Below are positions 1 through 13,234 of a DNA stretch of 64,000 nucleotides, piece by piece. The DNA comes from Bog-756 sp963699055 (GTDB lineage: Bacteria; Actinomycetota; Acidimicrobiia; Acidimicrobiales; RAAP-2): assembly GCA_963699055.1 (NCBI GenBank), contig CAVOTA010000002.1, forward strand, positions 1-64,000, read 5' to 3'. The notes beneath the pieces are model-generated. The model was not told the origin of the DNA and did not search any database. It worked only from the letters and a program-made list of their open reading frames with translations. Position numbers and translations under genes: made by a program. Numbering within the stretch: position 1 is the stretch's first letter; each line of letters begins with the position of its first letter.

Positions 1-333
1 CCCACGCTCTACCGGTACACCCCAGACGGCACCGGGCCGTCCACCTGCACGGGGGCGTGCGCCCAGGCCTGGCCGCCGCTCACGGTCCCTTCGGCCTCGT
101 CAGTGACGGCCGGATCGGGCGTTCCGGCCGCCGATCTGGGCACCTCGACCCGACCCGGCGGGGGATTGCAGGTCACGTACAAGGGCATGCCGCTGTACCG
201 GTACGCCGGTGACAGCCAGGCCTCGTCGACGAGCGGACAGGGTGTCGGCGGCATCTGGTTCGTGGTGCACCCGGCGGACCCGGCGCAGCCGACCACCTCG
301 GGTACGGCCACCTCCAAGGTCTGGGGCACCTAG
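1..333 (+). CDS. Secreted-repeat protein (PF03640-like), 3' end only
   Basis: The reading frame is open from base 1 to the TAG at 331-333, so only the last 110 residues are present. Two repeat units are visible: one starting LYRYTPDGTGPSTCTGAC with the paired cysteines and a following AWPPL, and a second with GMPLYRYAGDSQ and a terminal GIWFVVHP. This pattern is that of the secreted repeat of unknown function (Lipoprotein_15 family) found in actinobacterial lipoproteins. The function is unknown; the family is extracytoplasmic. The signal peptide or lipobox would be upstream of the window. The start at 103 sometimes predicted inside the frame would cut the first repeat, so I regard the gene as truncated by the window edge. 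Confidence 0.8.
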   Translation, partial: PTLYRYTPDGTGPSTCTGACAQAWPPLTVPSASSVTAGSGVPAADLGTSTRPGGGLQVTYKGMPLYRYAGDSQASSTSGQGVGGIWFVVHPADPAQPTTSGTATSKVWGT

Positions 334-489
334 TCCGACCCGGCGTACCACCGGACGATGGATCCCGCCCGGGTCGAAGGGCGCCGGACAGGAATTCCTC
401 GCTTCGCACCACACGCCTCCACGGAATCGTGTACAGTTGCCCTCTCGCACGGGGTCGCCCTTCTCGGACCCAGAGCAGTTCCGGCCCGA

Positions 490-518
490 TTGACATGCCG
501 GCCCCGATGCGATAGTGT
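490..518 (+). promoter_or_regulatory. rrn operon promoter
   Basis: TTGACA at 490-495 and TAGTGT at 513-518 are separated by 17 bp, a near-consensus housekeeping sigma promoter. It lies about 305 bp before the 16S 5' end, and nothing comparable is seen elsewhere in 334-823. Transcription would start near 525. Confidence 0.85.
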
Positions 519-638
519 AACTAGTCCCGGTGAACGCCCTTCGGGGTGGCGCCAGGCAACTGCGGTGCAGAGGCTCTGCCTCAGTCTGCGGTCATTCCGG
601 CACCAACGCCGTTTCGGTGCGTGCCCGGTTGCTCCTTG

Positions 639-654
639 AAAACGGAATAGTGAT
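639..654 (+). other. 5' arm of pre-16S processing stalk
   Basis: These 16 bases are the exact reverse complement of 2495-2510 in the 16S-23S spacer. The two arms flank the whole 16S gene, so the transcript should fold into the RNase III-type processing stem. Confidence 0.8.
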
Positions 655-731
655 AGCCAAAAGTCAGTGCGGGCGATCGCGGGGAAACTCGAGATCGCCA
701 GTCAATTCAAAGCATTGAACGGACAATGATC

Positions 732-741
732 TGTTCTTTGC
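732..741 (+). promoter_or_regulatory. boxA-like antitermination site
   Basis: TGTTCTTTGC resembles the boxA element (TGCTCTTTA-type) that recruits NusB/S10 in rRNA leaders. It lies about 80 bases before the 16S start, the usual place. Based on similarity to consensus only. Confidence 0.55.
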
Positions 742-823
742 CAGTATTCAGTTGACCGAGAGGATCAGTGTCCTCGAGGTCAGCTCTTCGATTTTGGCCA
801 GGCCCTCGGGTCTGGTCGGAGTC

Positions 824-2353
<1,530 letters not shown>

Positions 2354-2494
2354 AGTCACTGTCTGGGCATTCCGCTCAGATACTCCTAGTCGATCACTGG
2401 CTATTCGCTGTCACCCGTACTCCCGCCCCTGGCGGACCGCACCTCTCCGGAGGTCCCGTCCGTGAGGCTGTGGGCCCTGCGGTGGACCGTGGGC

Positions 2495-2510
2495 ATCACT
2501 ATTCCGTTTT
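2495..2510 (+). other. 3' arm of pre-16S processing stalk
   Basis: ATCACTATTCCGTTTT pairs perfectly with 639-654 upstream of 16S. After a two-base internal mismatch the pairing can go on with 2491-2492 against 657-658. Confidence 0.8.
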
Positions 2511-2680
2511 GAGGGAGTGACCTCGGGTTCCTGCTCCATGAGCAGCCCTGGGCGATTTCCGTCCCTCCGAAGCGATGCCGGCCGACCCTCGAGGTCCGCC
2601 CGGCCGCTCGTCCGTCCGAAAGGCGCCAGCGCACCGGTCTCATTGAGGTGCGTACGGGCCCCCTGCGGACGTAGTACGCC

Positions 2681-2709
2681 CCTTGAGAATTCCATAGCGA
2701 GCACGAGCA
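2681..2709 (+). other. 5' arm of pre-23S processing stalk
   Basis: Bases 2690-2709 are the reverse complement of 5809-5828 just after 23S (20 bp without mismatch). Beyond a 2x2 internal loop, 2681-2687 pair with 5831-5837 (one G-U pair). Confidence 0.85.
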
Positions 2710-2717
2710 TCTATGTT

Positions 2718-5806
<3,089 letters not shown>

Positions 5807-5808
5807 CT

Positions 5809-5837
5809 TGCTCGTGCTCGCTATGGAACGCTCAGGG
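5809..5837 (+). other. 3' arm of pre-23S processing stalk
   Basis: Pairs with 2681-2709 as described there, closing a stem around the 23S molecule directly after its 3' end. Confidence 0.85.
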
Positions 5838-5911
5838 TGACCCTCGTGGTCACACCGGGCCTCGAGGTCGACCCCTGTCTGGGGTCTCGTACCCCGGCCC
5901 GAGGGCGCACA

Positions 5912-6031
5912 GTTTCCGGTGGCCATGGCGACAGAGATACACCCGTTCCCATTCCGAACACGGCAGTTAAGCCTGTCAGCGCCGATGGTACTTGGGGGGT
6001 AGCCCCCTGGGAGAGTAGGACGCCGCCGGGA
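5912..6031 (+). rRNA. rrf: 5S ribosomal RNA
   Basis: The 5' strand TTTCCGGTGGC pairs with the 3' strand GCCGCCGGGA to give helix I. In between lie the conserved CCCGTTCCCATTCCGAACAC loop and CGCCGATGGTACT. About 120 nt, roughly 105 nt after 23S. Ends are approximate. Confidence 0.95.
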
Positions 6032-6038
6032 TTTCTCT

Positions 6039-6071
6039 GAAGAAGCCCCCCGCTCTGCGGGGGGCTTCTTC
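6039..6071 (+). terminator. rrn operon terminator
   Basis: Perfect 15-bp stem: 6039-6053 pairs with 6057-6071 around a TCT loop. It starts 8 nt after the 5S 3' end. There is no run of T after it, as is common for actinobacterial terminators. Confidence 0.9.
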
Positions 6072-6203
6072 GCGTCCGGGGTGCCTTCGGCCGGCGGGGC
6101 TCCCGTCCTGATCCCCAGCTGGTGGCCTATTCGTGGCCCGGCCGCTCAGGCTCCAGCTTCGTCGGTCCTCGGAGCCGACGGCGGGGCGGGAGCCGACCGC
6201 CGT

Positions 6204-7394
6204 TCACACCGGGTGGAGCTGGTGGCGGCGGTCCCGTACCTGGGCGACCAGCTCGACGTCCACCGTGTTGTGGGTGAGCAGCCAGCTGCGGGTGTCCTCC
6301 GACATGGGCGTTCCCAGACCCCGGCCCACGTTCTCCCGTGCCGCGGGTACGTCGAGGGGTGTCAGTCCCAGGCGGTCGATACACGTCCGGTAGACGCCGG
6401 GTAGATCTTCGGTCATCCCGGCGATGTCGATGCCGTCGAGGCACGCCATGGCCATGGTCCGGAGCCTGCCGACATCGATGACGCCGGTGTCCACACGGCG
6501 ACCTTCCGGGGACTCGGAGGGGCCGGGCCACGCCGGGGCGGAGCGCGGCAGTGCGAGGGCCCGGGCCTGCGGGTTGGACCATTGGGACAGGGTCTCGTCT
6601 CGTCGGCACCAGTCGTCGAAGGAGAGTGTCTGGGCGAGTTCGGTGTACAGGTGTCCGGGGACGCCGTGGTCCCGCCACTGGCAGTAGGAGCTCGGAATGA
6701 GGGCGATCGGCTCACGCAGCAACGTGGCGGTCACGAGCGGGACATCGGCGAGCAGCGGCGGGAGCATGGGACCGAGGTGACCGACGATGAGTCGGTACGA
6801 GTGCAGTCGGGCCGGGGACAGCCGGAGGAGTTCGCTGAGGGTCAGGCCGTCGCACACCTCGAGGGGCGGGAAGTGCCGTTTGAGCATCTCCCGCAGGCTG
6901 GTTCCAGCCGTCTTCGGAAGATGCCACACATAGAGTCGCTCCGTGTCCCCGGGGAGGGGATCCGGAGCCACCAGCGGGCGGAACGTCGAGTTGCGGAAGA
7001 ACGTGACCTGGCACTCAGGGGAGGCCAGCAGTTGAGCCACCACGTCGTGGCTCGACCCCCCGCCGATGAGGAACGCCGCGTAGGTCTCCCGTTCCGTGCC
7101 CGTGGCCTCCCGTCCCAGGACGGACGAGAAGAGTCCGGCGACGATCGCGTGAGGGTCGACGAGATTTCGAGGAGGAGTCCGCTGCAGGGGGCTGCGCAAA
7201 TTCGTTAAGTTAGCAGGAGGCGCCGACGGGTCACCCGACGGGTGAGCGGGTACGTCAGACCTGGTGCGCACCTGGGCCGGAGGGAGCCGGCGTCGGGTCC
7301 CCCGCAGGAGGAACGGGCTCGCCGGCCGAGGCGACTTCGGTCCAGAGCGAACTCGCGCGACGTCCTCCAGGTGTCGGTCCCGTGCCGACGGCAC
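6204..7394 (-). CDS. DUF4214-sulfotransferase-like protein
   Basis: Up to 396 aa. Residues about 85-135 match a DUF4214 unit (a helical repeat often in surface or glycan-linked proteins): VLGREATGTERETYAAF and later LLASPEC. From about 155 the motif LPKTAGTSLREML is the 5'-phosphosulfate-binding loop of the membrane/secreted sulfotransferase family (Sulfotransfer_2 type), and the region around RLIVGHLGP to TLLREPIALIPSSY is where the 3'-phosphate-binding Arg/Ser usually lie. A role in sulfating a glycan is therefore inferred from PAPS-binding motifs; the acceptor is unknown. The first 75 residues are Arg/Pro/Ser-rich and unlike a folded protein, so the true start is probably nearer 7170, but no ATG or GTG with a ribosome site is evident there. 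It runs toward the rrn terminator. Confidence 0.65.
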   Translation of the reverse strand: MPSARDRHLEDVARVRSGPKSPRPASPFLLRGTRRRLPPAQVRTRSDVPAHPSGDPSAPPANLTNLRSPLQRTPPRNLVDPHAIVAGLFSSVLGREATGTERETYAAFLIGGGSSHDVVAQLLASPECQVTFFRNSTFRPLVAPDPLPGDTERLYVWHLPKTAGTSLREMLKRHFPPLEVCDGLTLSELLRLSPARLHSYRLIVGHLGPMLPPLLADVPLVTATLLREPIALIPSSYCQWRDHGVPGHLYTELAQTLSFDDWCRRDETLSQWSNPQARALALPRSAPAWPGPSESPEGRRVDTGVIDVGRLRTMAMACLDGIDIAGMTEDLPGVYRTCIDRLGLTPLDVPAARENVGRGLGTPMSEDTRSWLLTHNTVDVELVAQVRDRRHQLHPV

Positions 7395-8190
7395 TCGACA
7401 TGGCGGATCCGCCGCAAGGCGCCGCCTTCGCGGCGGTGATCCGGCAAGTTCTCAGACCTGCGGGGCCACTTCACGAACGGCCCTGTCGAGCGGAGTACCT
7501 CCAGGCATCGGCGGCAGTGGGTACTCGGCCACCTCTGCTGCGAGTTCCCTGGTCTCGACGAGCAGCACCGACGTGCTTCGCCGATCGGTTCCCGCCGGTA
7601 GCCGTTGACGATGCCGGGCGCACGGGACACCAGCGTCTCCCGTGCCTGCGCCAGGAGGAGCCGACCTTCGTCAGGGTTCTCGACCCGGCCACGATGACTG
7701 CACACATCGGCGGACCTCCTCGTGGCCGGATGACGTGCCCCCAGGAGATGGTCGAGCCGGACGCCCCCGACCCGGTGTGCCCTCGGGCGATCAGGGACAC
7801 CGAGCCGTCCACCGGCCAGGGTGCGACGGGGGGGTGACGACGGTCGGCACGATCCACGGAAGCCATGGTCGGGGGGTACTCGTGGTCCCCGACGTGAGGG
7901 TGGCCGTCCGGGTGGGGCTCACGGTCCGAAGCTCCCGGTCACACAGCAGGTGACCCGAATGTCGTGGTGCGACCCGATCTCCTGAGGCCCGTACCTGGAG
8001 CGAGAACTGCGTACCCGCGACCACGACCAAACGAGCTGTCCGAAGCCGTGGCCTCTCCATGGGGTGAGGCTGGACCTTCACCCGCTCCGGAAGAGGTGGG
8101 CATCCCGAGGTTGCCGGTCAGGGTCAACGACCCTCCGCGAGTTCCACGTCGTCCGGGACGCCGTTCCCCGATCAGGGACGCGCCGGTGCA
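7395..8190. other. About 800 bp without a convincing gene
   Basis: Several frames stay open on both strands because of the high GC content, but none has a recognisable motif, a ribosome site or a natural residue composition; all are rich in Arg, Pro, Gly and Ser. No tRNA, hairpin terminator or repeat was recognised. It may be decayed coding sequence, since it also blurs the start of the neighbouring sulfotransferase gene. Confidence 0.5.
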
Positions 8191-8613
8191 TCAGTCGTAG
8201 GCGAGGGCGTCGACGTCGCGCAGACGGGTGGCAAGTGAGCTCATGAGGCGTCGGGCCATGCTCGGCGAGTCCCGCAGGACCCGCTGGAACTGCTTCCGGC
8301 GCAGGACCAACAGGGTCATGTCGGTGTCGGCCGTGGCCGAGGCGAACCGCGGCTGGTCGTCGAGCAGGGCCAGTTCGCCGAAGAACTCGCCGGGTCCCAG
8401 GTGGGCGATGGTCCGCTTGCCCCGGACCACCGAGGCGCTCCCCGCCAGCACCACGAAGAAGAGCAGTCCGGGCTCGCCCTGGGCCACCAGCAGGGTCCCG
8501 GCGGGGACGTCCACCTCTTCGACCACCTTGGTCACCGTGCGCAGTTCGGCCCGGGTGCACCCGGCGAACAGCCAGATGCGGCGGAGGTCTCGGTGTCCGG
8601 ACGCCGGAGGCAT
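8191..8613 (-). CDS. Stand-alone cyclic nucleotide-binding domain protein
   Basis: 140 aa, essentially one CRP-type cNMP-binding beta-roll. The phosphate-binding cassette is visible as GEFFGELALLDDQPRFAS (about residues 88-105), with the Glu and Arg that contact cyclic-nucleotide ribose and phosphate both present. There is no helix-turn-helix, channel or kinase domain after it, so it is probably a soluble receptor or partner protein. It lies 275 bp from, and divergent to, the class III cyclase gene at 8889, suggesting a writer-reader pair. A TAGCGT box ends 6 nt before the ATG, so the mRNA is probably leaderless. Ligand (cAMP or cGMP) cannot be told from sequence alone. Confidence 0.85.
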   Translation of the reverse strand: MPPASGHRDLRRIWLFAGCTRAELRTVTKVVEEVDVPAGTLLVAQGEPGLLFFVVLAGSASVVRGKRTIAHLGPGEFFGELALLDDQPRFASATADTDMTLLVLRRKQFQRVLRDSPSMARRLMSSLATRLRDVDALAYD

Positions 8614-8619
8614 GTCCGG

Positions 8620-8625
8620 ACGCTA
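8620..8625 (-). promoter_or_regulatory. -10 box for leaderless cNMP-binding gene
   Basis: TAGCGT on the minus strand, 6 nt before the ATG at 8613. Confidence 0.5.
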
Positions 8626-8888
8626 CCTGGACGGACGCCCGGCGGGACCGTGGTGGATCCGCCACGCGGCGTGCGAACGCCGTGGTCACGGCCACTGTGG
8701 GCGTCGGAAACGGTTGACCGGCGCACGTGGAGGAACTATCACTTGCAAGGGCGGTCGTGGATCGTTCCCGGGCGTAGTGCCGGTGGAAGGGTTCGCGGCA
8801 TCGGAGGGGCACGGCCGGGGGGCATCGTGGTCCACGGACAGGAGTACGACGAAGGGCGGCGGAGCATGCGGAGTACGCGGAGTCCACA

Positions 8889-11800
8889 GTGGCGGGGCGT
8901 GGCGGGATGCCGCCTGCGGCGTGGTCGGGCGTGACCGAGGCCGCCGGAACCACCGAGGCCGTCCGCCGGCTGCTCGACGCGGCGACGGCCGCCGCCGACC
9001 GCGAGGACTGGTCCGCCGCCGTCTCCATCGCCGAAGCCGCCGCCTCGCTGGACGCCGGGGACCCGATGGTGGCGCTCGCCCTGGCCCGGGCCCGGGCCGG
9101 CGCGGCGGCCGAGGAGCCGGCGACCGGAACCCGACGGCGGCTGACCATCATGTTCTGCGACCTGGCCGGCTCGACCGAGATCGCCAGTGCCCTCGACCCC
9201 GAGGACACCCGGGAGATCCTGCACACGTACCACGCCACCTGCGCCGAGATCATCCGACGCTACGACGGGCACATCGTCCACCTGATGGGCGACGGTGCCC
9301 TGGTCTCGTTCGGGTACCCGCGGGCACACGAGGACGATGCGGCACGTGCCGTGCTGGCCGCACTGTCCATCGCCGAGGCGGTGCCGGCACTGCGGTCACC
9401 GTCGACGGGGGAGCAGTGGGACCTCAAGGTGCGGGTGGGCATCCACACCGGACTCGCCGTGGTCGAGTACCTGAGCGGTGCCTCGTGGGCGCAGCCCGGC
9501 GAGATCTACGGTGAGACGCCCAACCTGGCGGCACGCGTCCAGACGGCCGCCGCCCCCGGCACCGTGGTCATCAGCGACACCACCTACGACATGGTGCGCG
9601 ACCGGGTGGACGTCCGCCCCCTCGGGCCCCACACCCTGAAGGGCATCGCCCGGCCGGTGGAGCTCTACGAGGTGCACGCCGTGCGCGCCGACCTCGACGC
9701 CCGTCGCGAGGACCCGTCGAACGTGGCCGTGGTCGGGCGCCAGTCCGAGCGCGAGGCGCTGGACCAGGCATGGGAGGCGGCCCGCGGGGCCGGCGCCTTC
9801 GCGGTGATCTGCGGCGAACCGGGGATCGGCAAGTCCCACCTCCTGCGCTACGTGCGGGACATGGTCCACAGCGAGGGCGGCCGGTCGGTGGTCCTGCGTT
9901 GCTCCGCCCTGTACTCGAACACCCCCCTCCAGCCGGTGGTCACGCTCATCCGCGCCCAGGTGGACGAGGCCGGGGCCGACGACCCGTTCGCCGCCCTGGT
10001 GGAGGTGGCCGGCACCTTCGGACTGTCCGGGGACGAGCCCCTGTACCTGTTGGCCCAGCTGTGCTCGGTGCCGTGGCCGGAAGGTCGCACCGCCCCCGAC
10101 CTGCTGCCCGAACAGGCCCGTGAGCGGACCCTGGTCATGCTGATGGCATGGATCGACGCCATGGCCGCCCGGGGGCCGTTGCTGCTGGCGGCCGAGGACG
10201 TCCACTGGGCCGACCCGTCGACCCTCGACCTCCTCGCCCGATGCGTCACCCCCGAACGCGGTCAGCCGATCCTGGTGGTCGTGACCACCCGCTCCGACCC
10301 GGCCACGGTGCCGGGCGATCCGGCGACCGTGCTGACGCTGGAGCCGCTGGGCGACACCGCCTGCCACAAGCTCATCGACACGCTGACCGGTGGCCGTCTG
10401 GACCGGGCCACCCGAGCGCTCATCGCCGAGCGGGGCGACGGCGTGCCGCTGTACGTGCGCGAGCTGGCCAAGATGCTCGACGCCGACGGCGACCCGGACG
10501 CCGAGCCACCCCCGGTGCCCCCGTCGCTCAACGACCTGCTCGTGGCCCGCCTGGACTCGTTCCCCCACGCCCGTCCGGTACTGGACGTCCTGTCCGTGCT
10601 CGGCCGCCCGGCATCACCGGGGCTGCTGGGGGAGCTGACCGGACGTCCGGCGGCGGACCTGGCCACCGACCTCGCCGCCCTCGAGCGGGCCGGCGTGGTA
10701 CGGGCGTCGACGTCGCCGACGGTGGTCGACTTCTACCACGCCCTCCTGCGCGACACCGCCTACGACGTGCAGCTGCTGTCCGACCGCCGCCGGCTCCACC
10801 TGCGGGTGGCCGGGGTGCTCCAGGCCCGCCCGGACGTGGACCGGGTGGACACGGCCCTCGAGCTGGCCCACCACTGGCAGCTGGCCGGCGAGCCGGCCCG
10901 GGCGGTGACCCTGTGGCTGCACGCCGCCGTGCGGCAGGCCGCCTCCGCCGCCCACGTCGAGGCCATCGCCTCCTTCGAGCTCGTGCTCGCCCACCTGGAC
11001 GACCTGGGTCCCGAGCGCGACGAGGTCGAGCTGGCCACCCGCAGCGGCCTGGCCGCCAGCCTGCTGGCCGCCCGTGGCTACACGGCCCCCGAGGTGGCCG
11101 ACGCCTATGCCAGGGTGCGGGAGCTGTCCGCCGCCCGGGACGCACGGCTGGAACTGACCAGCGTGTACGGCCTGTGGTCCTACTACCACGTGACCGGCAA
11201 CGCCCCCGCCTCGGTCGAGCTGGCCGAGACCCTCCTCGAACGGGCGAGGGCCTCGGGTGACGAGCAGGCCGAGCGGGCGGCGAGCGCCGTACTCGGCTAC
11301 CAGCTGATGCGGGTGGGCCGGCCGGCCGACGCCCTCGAGCTCCTGGACCGGGGGCGTCGGTGGGAGGCCACCGAGCCCCTGTTCCCCCATCACGCCGGCA
11401 TCGGTGCCACCGCCAACTCGGCCATCACCCGCTGGCTCCTGGGCGACTTCGCCGGCGCCCGCGACGCCGTGGACGCCGCCGTGGCCGCCGCCGACGCCAT
11501 GGAGGGGCCCACCGCCCATTTCACCCGGGCGTACACGTACCTGTGGGCGGCCGAGCTCCACCAGGTGGCCGGTCGCTACGACCTGGCCGCCTTCCACGCC
11601 GGCCGGACGGTCCAGGTGTCCGCCGAGTACGGCTTCCCGAGCTGGCTGGGTGCGGGTATGACGGAGCTCAAGATCGCCGAGGCGATGTGCGGCGACGACG
11701 AGGCGCTCCCGGTGATCGACTTCTGCATCCAGGCCTGGCGGGACGCCGGCGCGTCGGCGGGGCTGCCCCAGTACGTGCTGGGCCAGACCCTGGCCTACCG

Positions 11801-12176
11801 CCGGGCGGGCCGGATCGACGAGGCCTGCGCCGCCGTCGACCAGGGACTGGCCGACGTCGGGGCGAACGAGGAGCGCTACCTCGAGCCCGAGCTGCACCGG
11901 GTGCGTGGGGAGCTCCTGTGCGCACGCGACCCCGCCGCCGGTGACGGACCCGAGGCCCTCGTGCGGGCGCTCGCCGAGGCCACGGCCAACGGGTCGGCGG
12001 CCCTCCGGCTCCGGGCCCTCATGGCGCTGGAGTCCCGCCACCGCGACCGGGGGGACGTCGACAGCACGCTGTCCGAGGTCGACGAGCTGCACCGCCGGCT
12101 CGACCCGCCAGGCGTGGACCCCGAGCCCACCCTCGTCGAGGCCCGGGGACTGTGCGACCGGAGCGTGGCGCGGTGA
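8889..12176 (+). CDS. Class III adenylate/guanylate cyclase with AAA ATPase and TPR region
   Basis: 1095 aa. After a short helical N-terminus, residues about 85-255 form a class III cyclase domain: MFCDLAGSTE supplies the first metal-binding Asp (about D91) and LMGDGALVSFGYP the second (about D135), with RVGIHTGLAVV following. About 295-560 is a STAND-like ATPase with Walker A GEPGIGKS (near 308-315) and Walker B LLLAAEDVHWADP. The C-terminal 450 residues are Ala/Leu-rich helical pairs typical of TPR. Such proteins couple a cyclase to a regulatory NTPase switch in the cytoplasm. The GTG at 8889 has GGAG six bases before it; ATG 8907 and GTG 8931 are alternatives. Its TGA overlaps the GTG of the next gene, so it heads a five-gene operon. 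Confidence 0.85.
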   Translation: MAGRGGMPPAAWSGVTEAAGTTEAVRRLLDAATAAADREDWSAAVSIAEAAASLDAGDPMVALALARARAGAAAEEPATGTRRRLTIMFCDLAGSTEIASALDPEDTREILHTYHATCAEIIRRYDGHIVHLMGDGALVSFGYPRAHEDDAARAVLAALSIAEAVPALRSPSTGEQWDLKVRVGIHTGLAVVEYLSGASWAQPGEIYGETPNLAARVQTAAAPGTVVISDTTYDMVRDRVDVRPLGPHTLKGIARPVELYEVHAVRADLDARREDPSNVAVVGRQSEREALDQAWEAARGAGAFAVICGEPGIGKSHLLRYVRDMVHSEGGRSVVLRCSALYSNTPLQPVVTLIRAQVDEAGADDPFAALVEVAGTFGLSGDEPLYLLAQLCSVPWPEGRTAPDLLPEQARERTLVMLMAWIDAMAARGPLLLAAEDVHWADPSTLDLLARCVTPERGQPILVVVTTRSDPATVPGDPATVLTLEPLGDTACHKLIDTLTGGRLDRATRALIAERGDGVPLYVRELAKMLDADGDPDAEPPPVPPSLNDLLVARLDSFPHARPVLDVLSVLGRPASPGLLGELTGRPAADLATDLAALERAGVVRASTSPTVVDFYHALLRDTAYDVQLLSDRRRLHLRVAGVLQARPDVDRVDTALELAHHWQLAGEPARAVTLWLHAAVRQAASAAHVEAIASFELVLAHLDDLGPERDEVELATRSGLAASLLAARGYTAPEVADAYARVRELSAARDARLELTSVYGLWSYYHVTGNAPASVELAETLLERARASGDEQAERAASAVLGYQLMRVGRPADALELLDRGRRWEATEPLFPHHAGIGATANSAITRWLLGDFAGARDAVDAAVAAADAMEGPTAHFTRAYTYLWAAELHQVAGRYDLAAFHAGRTVQVSAEYGFPSWLGAGMTELKIAEAMCGDDEALPVIDFCIQAWRDAGASAGLPQYVLGQTLAYRRAGRIDEACAAVDQGLADVGANEERYLEPELHRVRGELLCARDPAAGDGPEALVRALAEATANGSAALRLRALMALESRHRDRGDVDSTLSEVDELHRRLDPPGVDPEPTLVEARGLCDRSVAR

Positions 12177-13234
12177 CCCAGCCGGCGCCTCCCCGGCTGG
12201 TCCTGCCGCCCTCGGCCCGGACCTCGCTCGAGCGGCTGCCGACCTTCGTCGAGCACGGCGGCGAGATCGCCTGTCGGCATCCGGCCGATGCCATCAACTC
12301 CCGGCTCTACGGCTTCGTGGTCCCCGCCGACCACGGGCTGCTGGACCGCTACTGCGACCGGTTGTTCAACGAGCCGAGCGGCGGGGCGTACCACTGGGAG
12401 GCCCTGGGCGACGAAGTGCTCCTCAACTTCGTCGACATCCCGACCATGGGCTCGACCGATCTGGAGGACATGCGCCTCGGCGTGTGCCGGGAGCGCGAGG
12501 CGGCCATCTGGTTCCCGGTGGTGGACCGTGCCCGGGACAGCTTCGCCTGGGCCATCCCGTACATGTTCGTCGACTCCGACCTGGCCCTGGCCGGCGGCCG
12601 CGAGGTCTACGGGTTCCCGAAGCAGATGGGCACGCTGCACATCCCGGTGGGGGACAAGGCACCGCGGCGTCTCAGCATCCACACCGAGACCCTGAAGGTG
12701 CATGCGCCGGAGTCCGAGGCCCGCAACCACCGGGTGGTCCGGGTGCGGCGCCCGGGCGACCGCCCGCTGCTCGGGCCGGCCTGGGAGCACCCGGCGGCAG
12801 CCCTGCGTCAGATGATGCGGGCCGCCGGCGTCATCACCGCACCGTCGATCGGCCACCGGGGCGGCGGCCTCGCCGGTTTCCTGCGGTCCCTCGACCCGGC
12901 ACCGGACATCACCCCGGAGCTGCTCTTCTTCGGCCACCTGGTCGAAGAGGACATCCCCATGCTCCTGCTCAAACAGTTCCGGGACGCCCACCAGCAGGGC
13001 GCGGCCTGCTACCAGGCGCTGGTGCGGGTGGACATGGAGGTCAGCCTGTTCCGGCGGGGCGGTCTCCTGCCCGACGGCTACCGGGTCTCGGTGGCGGCAC
13101 TCGACGGCGAGCCCATCACCCGGGAGCTCGGCGTACCGGCCGAGTGCGTGCCCCGTGCCGCCTTCTGGCTGGACTTCGACTTCGTCGTCCACCTCGGCGA
13201 CATCCTGTTCGAGGCCCACGGTGTCCGGCGCTGA
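12173..13234 (+). CDS. Acetoacetate decarboxylase family protein
   Basis: 353 aa from the GTG at 12173, which overlaps the cyclase stop codon (GTGA). The core motif AGGREVYGFPKQMG is that of the acetoacetate decarboxylase fold; the first Lys (about K150) is the Schiff-base Lys position. Classical enzymes have a second Lys right after it that lowers its pKa; here it is Gln, so the chemistry may be a different one (aldol, hydrolase or decarboxylase variants occur in this superfamily). The C-terminal half, with LLFFGHLVEEDIPMLLLKQF and FWLDFDFVVHLGD, is longer than in simple decarboxylases. It overlaps the next gene by 14 bp, indicating coupled translation with the flavoprotein. Confidence 0.75.
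   Translation: MTQPAPPRLVLPPSARTSLERLPTFVEHGGEIACRHPADAINSRLYGFVVPADHGLLDRYCDRLFNEPSGGAYHWEALGDEVLLNFVDIPTMGSTDLEDMRLGVCREREAAIWFPVVDRARDSFAWAIPYMFVDSDLALAGGREVYGFPKQMGTLHIPVGDKAPRRLSIHTETLKVHAPESEARNHRVVRVRRPGDRPLLGPAWEHPAAALRQMMRAAGVITAPSIGHRGGGLAGFLRSLDPAPDITPELLFFGHLVEEDIPMLLLKQFRDAHQQGAACYQALVRVDMEVSLFRRGGLLPDGYRVSVAALDGEPITRELGVPAECVPRAAFWLDFDFVVHLGDILFEAHGVRR

Noticed and set aside
9396..10568. Long minus-strand frame antisense to the cyclase
   Set aside because: Its composition (Gly/Arg/His/Val-rich, no motif) is that of a third-frame shadow in GC-rich DNA; the plus-strand protein has clear domains.
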